19,118 nucleotides of DNA from Rhizobium sp. Q54. Its GTDB lineage: Bacteria; Pseudomonadota; Alphaproteobacteria; Rhizobiales; Beijerinckiaceae. Of this stretch, positions 14,143 through 19,118 are shown piece after piece (position 1 is the stretch's first letter; each line of letters begins with the position of its first letter). Below the pieces are notes generated by a model that was not told the origin of the DNA, did not search any database, and saw nothing but the letters and a program-made list of their open reading frames with translations. The stretch is taken from positions 1 to 19,118 of the forward strand of contig CAMDOY010000028.1 in the NCBI GenBank assembly GCA_945903655.1. The letters run 5' to 3'. Both the position numbers and the translations under genes were made by a program.

Positions 14143-15948
14143 TCAGCTATCCATCTTCAGCGCGGCGATGAAGGCTTCCTGCGGGATTTCGACCTTGCCG
14201 AACTGCCGCATGCGCTTCTTGCCCTCTTTCTGCTTGTCGAGCAGCTTGCGCTTGCGGCTGGCGTCGCCGCCGTAGCACTTGGCCGTCACGTCCTTGCGCA
14301 GGGCGCGCACGGTTTCGCGGGCGATGATCTTGCCGCCCAGCGCCGCCTGAATCGGGATCTGGAACATGTGCGGCGGGATCAGATCCTTCAGCTTCTCCAC
14401 CATGCCGCGCCCGCGCATGTCGGCTCTAGTGCGATGCACGAGCATGGAGAGGGCGTCGACCGGCTCGGTGTTGACGAGGATCGACATCTTGACGAGATCG
14501 CCCGCCCGATAGTCGGTGATGACATAATCGAAGCTGGCGTAGCCCTTGGAGATCGACTTCAGCCGGTCGTAGAAATCGAACACCACTTCGTTCAGCGGCA
14601 GGTCATAGACGGCCATGGCGCGCTTGCCGATGTAGCTGAGATCAATCTGCAACCCACGCCGCTCCTGGCAGAGCTTCAGCACGGAGCCCAGATGCTCGTC
14701 CGGCGTCAGGATCGTGGCGCGGATCCAGGGCTCGGCGATCTCGTCGATCTTCACGACATCGGGCATGTCGGCTGGATTGTGCAGGTCGATCTGCTCGCCG
14801 TTGGTGAGCTTGATCTGGTAGACGACGCTGGGCGCAGTGGCGATCAGGTCGAGGTTGAACTCGCGCGACAGGCGCTCCTGGATGATCTCCAGATGCAGCA
14901 GACCCAGGAAGCCGCAGCGGAAGCCGAAGCCAAGGGCCGCCGAGGTCTCCATCTCGTAGGAGAAACTGGCGTCGTTGAGGCGCAGGCGCCCCATGGCGGC
15001 GCGCAGATCCTCGAAATCGGCGGCGTCCACCGGGAACAGGCCACAGAAGACCACGGGCTGGGCGGGCTTGAAGCCGGGCAGGGCCTCCGTGCAGCCGCGC
15101 TTCTCGTCGGTGATGGTGTCGCCCACGCGCGTGTCCGCCACCTGCTTGATCTGCGCGGTGATGAAGCCGACCTCGCCGGGGCCCAGAATGGGCATGTCCT
15201 GCATCTTGGGCTTGAAGACGCCGATCTTCTCGATCTCGTAATGGGCGTCCGTGCCCATCATCTTGATGCGCTGGCCCTTCTTCATCGTGCCGTCGATGAT
15301 GCGCACCAGCACGACGACGCCCAGATAGGCGTCATACCAGCTATCGACCAGCAGGGCCTTGAGGGGCGCGGTCTCGTCGCCCTTGGGGGGCGGCAGGCGG
15401 GTGACGATAGCCTCCAGCACCAGATCGATGCCCAGACCCGTCTTGGCGGAGATCGGCACGGCCTCGGAGGCGTCGATGCCGATCACATCCTCGATCTGCT
15501 GCTTGATGCGGTCGGGTTCGGCGGCGGGCAGGTCGATCTTGTTGAGCACGGGCACGATGTCATGGCCCGCATCGATGGCGTGATAGACATTGGCGAGGGT
15601 CTGGGCCTCGACGCCTTGCGAGGCGTCCACCACCAGCAGGGAGCCCTCGCAGGCGGCCAGCGAGCGGGAGACCTCATAGGCGAAATCGACGTGGCCGGGG
15701 GTGTCCATGAGGTTCAGGATGTAAGTCTTGCCATCCTTGGCCTTGTAGTCGAGGCGCACGGTCTGGGCCTTGATGGTGATGCCGCGCTCGCGCTCGATGT
15801 CCATGGAGTCGAGCACCTGCTCCACCATGTCGCGCGCGGCGACCGTGCCGGTCTGCTGGATCAGCCGGTCGGCGAGCGTCGACTTCCCGTGGTCGATGTG
15901 GGCCACGATGGAAAAATTGCGGATGTTGTCGAAGGTGTGCGTCGTCAT
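14143..15948 (-). CDS. lepA: Elongation factor 4 (back-translocating ribosomal GTPase LepA)
   Basis: A 601-residue full-length EF4/LepA. This GTPase binds the ribosome, promotes back-translocation or biogenesis, and matters under ionic stress. The G domain shows G1 AHIDHGKST (16-24), the switch region RGITIKAQTV, G3 DTPGH (82-86), G4 NKID (136-139) and SAKTG (167-171). Domain II and the EF-G-like domains follow, and the LepA-specific C-terminal domain ends with the characteristic basic stretch around GGDASRKRKLLDKQKEGKKR. The length is normal for the family. It is divergent from the downstream-lying SDR gene and convergent with vsr. The ribosome site before the ATG at 15948 is weak. Confidence 0.98.
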   Translation of the reverse strand: MTTHTFDNIRNFSIVAHIDHGKSTLADRLIQQTGTVAARDMVEQVLDSMDIERERGITIKAQTVRLDYKAKDGKTYILNLMDTPGHVDFAYEVSRSLAACEGSLLVVDASQGVEAQTLANVYHAIDAGHDIVPVLNKIDLPAAEPDRIKQQIEDVIGIDASEAVPISAKTGLGIDLVLEAIVTRLPPPKGDETAPLKALLVDSWYDAYLGVVVLVRIIDGTMKKGQRIKMMGTDAHYEIEKIGVFKPKMQDMPILGPGEVGFITAQIKQVADTRVGDTITDEKRGCTEALPGFKPAQPVVFCGLFPVDAADFEDLRAAMGRLRLNDASFSYEMETSAALGFGFRCGFLGLLHLEIIQERLSREFNLDLIATAPSVVYQIKLTNGEQIDLHNPADMPDVVKIDEIAEPWIRATILTPDEHLGSVLKLCQERRGLQIDLSYIGKRAMAVYDLPLNEVVFDFYDRLKSISKGYASFDYVITDYRAGDLVKMSILVNTEPVDALSMLVHRTRADMRGRGMVEKLKDLIPPHMFQIPIQAALGGKIIARETVRALRKDVTAKCYGGDASRKRKLLDKQKEGKKRMRQFGKVEIPQEAFIAALKMDS

Positions 15949-16108
15949 GTGTGGCAGATAGCACCCCGCGCAGGGCCTGCAAAGCGGGAACAGTGTGGAA
16001 AGCCCCGGAAGAGGCCGTTTGGCTTGCTTGCGGGCGCCTCCCCATGCTCAATAGCGCGACCGTGGCAGCCCCGAGACGGGCGCGCCACCCAGAACAAGAG
16101 AGGAAACC

Positions 16109-16915
16109 ATGAGCTTCGAGACGATTTTCCGCATGGATGGGCGCGTGGCGCTGGTCACTGGCGCCGGTTTTGGCATCGGGCGCTCCCTGGCGCAGGGTCT
16201 GGCCGAATATGGCGCCCATGTGATCTGCGCCGACCGGGACCTGCCCGGCGCCGAGGAGACCACCGCCATGATCCGCGACGCCGGCGGCGTGGCCGACGCG
16301 ATTTTCGTGGATGTGGCGGAGACCCAGTCGGTGGATGGGCTTTTCGGGGAAATCGCCCGCATGACGGGCAAGCTCGACATTCTCATCAACAACGCGGGCA
16401 TCTCGACCGGCCCCAAGCGTCTTCACGAACTCGCGATTGAGGACTGGGATCGGCTGATGGGCATCAATCTGCGCGGGGTCTTCCTTTGCTCCCGGGCCGC
16501 GATCCCCATGATGCTGGAGGGCGGGTCGGGCTCCATCATCAACATCGCCTCGATCGCGGGCCTTGTCGGCTACTATCCGGGCTCGGCGCGGCTCTGCGCC
16601 AATTACGCGGCCTCCAAGGCGGGCGTCATCGGCCTCACCCGGCAGGTGGCTATGGAATATGCCCGCGATGGCATCAGGGTGAACGCCATCGCGCCGGGCT
16701 GGCACGGGGGCACGCGGCTGGGGGGGGCCCGTCTGGCCGCCCTGTCGCCGGAGGAGCTGGCGCGGCTGGAAAAGATGATCAACGACCGCATTCCCATGGG
16801 CCATCGGGGCGTGCCCGATGATCTCGTAGGCCTCGCCATCTACCTGGCCAGCTCCGCCTCCTCCTATGTCACGGGCCAGGTCATCGGCCATGACGGCGGG
16901 TGGTCGGCGGAATAG
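16109..16915 (+). CDS. SDR family NAD(P)-dependent oxidoreductase
   Basis: A 268-residue classical short-chain dehydrogenase/reductase. The nucleotide motif is TGAGFGIG (17-24), and Asp42 at the end of the second strand favours NAD over NADP. NNAG (94-97), the catalytic Ser148, Tyr166 and Lys170 (YAASK) and Asn120 complete the active site. The Ser-Tyr spacing is 18 residues, against about 13 in most classical SDRs, so a five-residue insertion sits beside the active site (GYYPGSARLCANY region). The C-terminus (YVTGQVIGHDGGWSAE) resembles the FabG group. GAGGAAACC before the ATG is a good ribosome site. Substrate unknown; it is a lone gene divergent from lepA. Confidence 0.92.
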   Translation: MSFETIFRMDGRVALVTGAGFGIGRSLAQGLAEYGAHVICADRDLPGAEETTAMIRDAGGVADAIFVDVAETQSVDGLFGEIARMTGKLDILINNAGISTGPKRLHELAIEDWDRLMGINLRGVFLCSRAAIPMMLEGGSGSIINIASIAGLVGYYPGSARLCANYAASKAGVIGLTRQVAMEYARDGIRVNAIAPGWHGGTRLGGARLAALSPEELARLEKMINDRIPMGHRGVPDDLVGLAIYLASSASSYVTGQVIGHDGGWSAE

Positions 16916-16931
16916 CCGTCCAACCGAGGGC

Positions 16932-16972
16932 GCCCTGCCCGCAAGGCGGGCGGGGCTATAAGCGCAGCTTAT
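16932..16972. repeat. Two adjacent hairpins after the SDR gene
   Basis: GCCCTGCCCGC (16932-16942) pairs with GCGGGCGGGGC (16946-16956), giving an 11-bp stem with one wobble and the loop AAG. ATAAGC (16958-16963) then pairs with GCTTAT (16967-16972) around GCA. The first may terminate the SDR transcript but lacks a T-run. A paired-hairpin layout like this is common in REP-type repeats. Confidence 0.45.
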
Positions 16973-17061
16973 GGTTGCGGCGCGCTCACCAAGGGGTTTG
17001 AGGGCGGTTTGAGGCGAAATCGCGGCCCTAGCCCACCTGCGGGCCGCGCAGGTACGGCCAT

Positions 17062-17091
17062 TTGCCTCAGACCCGCGCTGGCCCGTATCAT
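17062..17091 (+). promoter_or_regulatory. Putative promoter of the DUF2848-monooxygenase operon
   Basis: TTGCCT (17062-17067) and TATCAT (17086-17091) are separated by 18 bases and lie about 40-70 bases upstream of the GTG start of the DUF2848 gene. The match to the sigma-70 consensus is moderate. The hairpins just upstream support independent transcription from the SDR gene. Confidence 0.35.
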
Positions 17092-17132
17092 GCTAAAGCC
17101 TTTTCAGAAGATTACTGATCAGCGGAGTTGAT

Positions 17133-17825
17133 GTGTCCAGCCCCTCCCTCTCCCTAGACTTTCATAGCAAGGACGGCGTCGCCAAGGCGCAGGTGACCGT
17201 GGCGCATCTCGTCATCGCGGGCTGGACGGGCCGTGACCGCGCCGCCGTCGAAAAACACATCCGCGAGCTGGAAGAGCTGGGTGTGAAACGTCCGGCCACC
17301 ACGCCCGTCTTCTACCGGGCCTCGGCCAGCCTGCTGACCACCGATCAGACCATCGAGATCCCCGGCGAGGCCTCCAGCGGCGAGGTCGAATTCGTGCTGT
17401 TGCAGACCGGCGGCAAGCTCTGGGTGGGCGTTGGCTCCGACCATACGGATCGGCAGGTCGAGACCTATAATGTCACCGTGTCTAAGCAGATGTGCGCCAA
17501 GCCCATCGGCGCGCAGTTCTGGGCCTTTGACGAGGTCGTGGACCATTGGGACAGCCTGCTGCTGCGCTCCTCCATCGAGGAGGGCGGCGCGAGCGTGCCC
17601 TATCAGGAGGGCGGCGTGACGGCCATGCTCGATCCGCGCGAGTTGATCGCGCTCTACACCGGCGGCGGGCCGCTGGCGGAGAATACGCTGATGTTCTGCG
17701 GCACGCTGGCCGCGCGCGGCGGCATTCGCCCTGCGCCGCGCTTCTCCTTCGAGATCGAGGATCCCGTGCGCGGCGCGAAGATCGCGCAGAGCTACAGCAT
17801 TGCGACCCTGCCGGTGGCGGGCTGA
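17133..17825 (+). CDS. DUF2848 family protein (fumarylacetoacetase-like fold)
   Basis: A 230-residue protein that I assign to DUF2848, a family thought to share the fumarylacetoacetate-hydrolase fold. Typical segments are AHLVIAGWTGRDRAAVEKHI (24-43), an FVLLQTGGKLWVGVGSDHTDR block (about 87-107), and VSKQMCAKPIGAQFWAFDEV, which forms the family core. The catalytic activity is not established. The start is GTG at 17133, chosen because GGAG lies 5 bases upstream; an ATG two bases earlier is in another frame. It is followed after 31 bases by an FAD monooxygenase gene, so the pair may serve breakdown of an aromatic or cyclic compound, with the FAH-like protein acting on a ring-cleavage product (inference). 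Confidence 0.8.
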   Translation: MSSPSLSLDFHSKDGVAKAQVTVAHLVIAGWTGRDRAAVEKHIRELEELGVKRPATTPVFYRASASLLTTDQTIEIPGEASSGEVEFVLLQTGGKLWVGVGSDHTDRQVETYNVTVSKQMCAKPIGAQFWAFDEVVDHWDSLLLRSSIEEGGASVPYQEGGVTAMLDPRELIALYTGGGPLAENTLMFCGTLAARGGIRPAPRFSFEIEDPVRGAKIAQSYSIATLPVAG

Positions 17826-17856
17826 ATTTCCCCTTTTTGCGTAACCAGAGAACAGC

Positions 17857-19083
17857 ATGATGGAAGATCGCAGGGTTCTGATTTCCGGCGGCGGGCCGGT
17901 GGGTTTGTTTTGCGCCTTGTTGCTGGGGCGGCGCGGCGTGCCCGTGCGCCTCTTCGACATCAACGACGGCTTGCAGAATGATCCGCGCGCGGCGACCACC
18001 CATCCCGCGACCCTCGAAGTCATGGGCGCGGCGGGGCTCGCCGATGAAATGGCGCGCGTGGGCCTCGTGGCGCCGCTCTTCCAGTTCTGGGATCGCCCGG
18101 CCCAGCGCAAGGTGGCGGAATTCGACCATGCGCTGCTGAAGGACGACACGGCCTATCCCTATGTGGTGCAATGCGAGCAGTTCAAGACCTCGCGCATCCT
18201 GCTCGACGCCCTCAAGGCGCTGCCGAATGTGGAGGTGATCTTCAAGGCGGAGCTGACCGGCCTCACCCAGCATGCGGACAGCGTGGACGCCGTTGTGAAG
18301 ATCGACGGCAAGGAGCAGACCCATCGCGGCGCCTGGCTCATCGGCGCCGATGGCGGGCGCAGCACCGTGCGCAAGGCCGCCGAGATTCCCTTCGAGGGCT
18401 TCACCTGGGCGGAGCGCTTTCTCGTGCTCACCACGCCCTTCGATTTCGAGGCGCGGCTGGGCTATTGCTACCGCACCTATTTCGCCGACCCCGAGGAATG
18501 GTGCAATTGCTTCAAGGTGGCCGCCGACGGTCCGCCCGGCCTGTGGCGCACCGTGTTCCCCACGGACAACGAAGCCTCTGAGGAGTCGCTGATGAATGAC
18601 GAGGCGGTGCAGCGCCGCCTGCAGAAATTCTTCCCCTCCGACCAGCCCTACGATGTGGTGCATCGCAACCTCTATACGACGCACCAGCGCGTCGCGAGCA
18701 CCTTCCGCAAGGGGCGCGTGTTGCTGGCGGGCGACTCCGCCCATGTGAACAATTCCATCGGCGGCATGGGCCTCAATGGCGGTTTGCAGGACGCGGACAA
18801 TCTCGCGCGCAAGCTGGCGGACGTGATCACGGAGGGCGCCTCCGACACGCTGATGGATCTTTATTCCCTGCAGCGCCGCACGGTCTGCATCGAATTCGTG
18901 CAGGAGCAGTCCATCGCCAACAAGAAGCGCCTTGAGGCGCGCGATCCCGAAACGCGCCGCCAGAATCTCGATGAGCTCACGCGCATCGCCGAAGACCCGG
19001 TGAAGGCGCGCGGCTTCATGCAGCGCGCGGCCATGCTGACCATGCAGAGCCGCGCCGCCTCGATCACTCTGGACCATGCGTAA
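17857..19083 (+). CDS. FAD-dependent monooxygenase (aromatic hydroxylase family)
   Basis: A 408-residue flavoprotein of the para-hydroxybenzoate hydroxylase type (FAD-binding-3 family), which inserts one oxygen atom into an aromatic substrate using NAD(P)H. The three hallmarks are present: the GxGxxG dinucleotide motif GGGPVG (11-16), the DG motif GADGGRSTVR (163-172), and the GD motif from GRVLLAGDSAHVNNSIGG (286-303) into GLNGGLQDADNL. The length is close to single-subunit members that lack the extra thioredoxin-like C-terminal domain. It starts at ATG 17857 or ATG 17860, with a weak AGAG site. The upstream DUF2848 gene is 31 bases away and another start follows 26 bases downstream, so it belongs to an operon that leaves the window. 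Substrate unknown. Confidence 0.88.
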   Translation: MMEDRRVLISGGGPVGLFCALLLGRRGVPVRLFDINDGLQNDPRAATTHPATLEVMGAAGLADEMARVGLVAPLFQFWDRPAQRKVAEFDHALLKDDTAYPYVVQCEQFKTSRILLDALKALPNVEVIFKAELTGLTQHADSVDAVVKIDGKEQTHRGAWLIGADGGRSTVRKAAEIPFEGFTWAERFLVLTTPFDFEARLGYCYRTYFADPEEWCNCFKVAADGPPGLWRTVFPTDNEASEESLMNDEAVQRRLQKFFPSDQPYDVVHRNLYTTHQRVASTFRKGRVLLAGDSAHVNNSIGGMGLNGGLQDADNLARKLADVITEGASDTLMDLYSLQRRTVCIEFVQEQSIANKKRLEARDPETRRQNLDELTRIAEDPVKARGFMQRAAMLTMQSRAASITLDHA

Positions 19084-19109
19084 GACGACATTCGCTTGAG
19101 GAGTTTCAG

Positions 19110-19118
19110 ATGACCGAC
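19110..19118 (+). CDS. Start of a further gene (partial, cut by window end)
   Basis: ATG ACC GAC (M-T-D) is preceded by a strong ribosome site, GAGGAG, ending 6 bases before the ATG, and starts 26 bases after the monooxygenase stop. Only three codons are visible, so the product cannot be named. It is probably the third gene of the same operon. Confidence 0.55.

Noticed and set aside
14368..16440. 690-codon open frame antisense to lepA
   Set aside because: Its product is a His/Gly/Asp/Leu-rich antisense composition typical of high-GC codon bias and it covers the unmistakable lepA gene.

Overview
The window looks like chromosomal DNA of a high-GC alphaproteobacterium, most likely a member of the Hyphomicrobiales (Rhizobiales). 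This is an inference. It rests on strongly GC-biased third codon positions, an SbmA/BacA-like transporter, a malonate matA-matB pair, tandem DoxX proteins and a DUF2848 protein, all common in that order. No rRNA, tRNA or CRISPR array was found.

Layout, left to right. (1) Bases 1-259 hold no gene. They contain a 17-bp direct repeat resembling the end repeats of an insertion sequence. (2) Bases 260-2333, minus strand: two tandem DoxX-family membrane proteins, then a Tat-exported ABC substrate-binding protein with no permease or ATPase beside it. (3) Bases 2718-5158, minus strand: a two-gene unit made of an SbmA/BacA-like ABC exporter-fold protein and a small methyltransferase-like protein. Every catalytic motif of the transporter's nucleotide-binding domain is altered. 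(4) Bases 5159-5987: an approximately 830-bp divergent spacer without a recognisable gene but with two nested stem-loops and three AGATCT palindromes. (5) Bases 5988-8027: a DEAD-box RNA helicase with a DbpA-type RNA-binding domain and a repetitive basic tail. It converges on mntH (8045-9358, minus), whose promoter overlaps a dyad that looks like a metalloregulator operator. (6) Bases 9556-12507: malonyl-CoA decarboxylase followed by malonyl-CoA synthetase, together converting malonate to acetyl-CoA. (7) Bases 12548-14082: a C5-cytosine DNA methyltransferase overlapping a Vsr mismatch endonuclease, with no restriction gene. (8) Bases 14143-15948, minus: lepA, separated from vsr by a compact double-hairpin element. 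(9) Bases 16109-16915: an SDR dehydrogenase. (10) Bases 17133 to the end: a DUF2848 protein, an FAD-dependent aromatic-ring-type monooxygenase, and the first three codons of another gene. This is probably the start of a catabolic operon leaving the window.

Most genes are ordinary housekeeping or accessory metabolism. The best candidates for a second look are the transporter with the remodelled ATPase domain and its linked methyltransferase-like partner, the solitary methyltransferase-Vsr pair, the mntH promoter/operator, and the structured spacer upstream of the helicase. I did not find a clear new multi-gene system.
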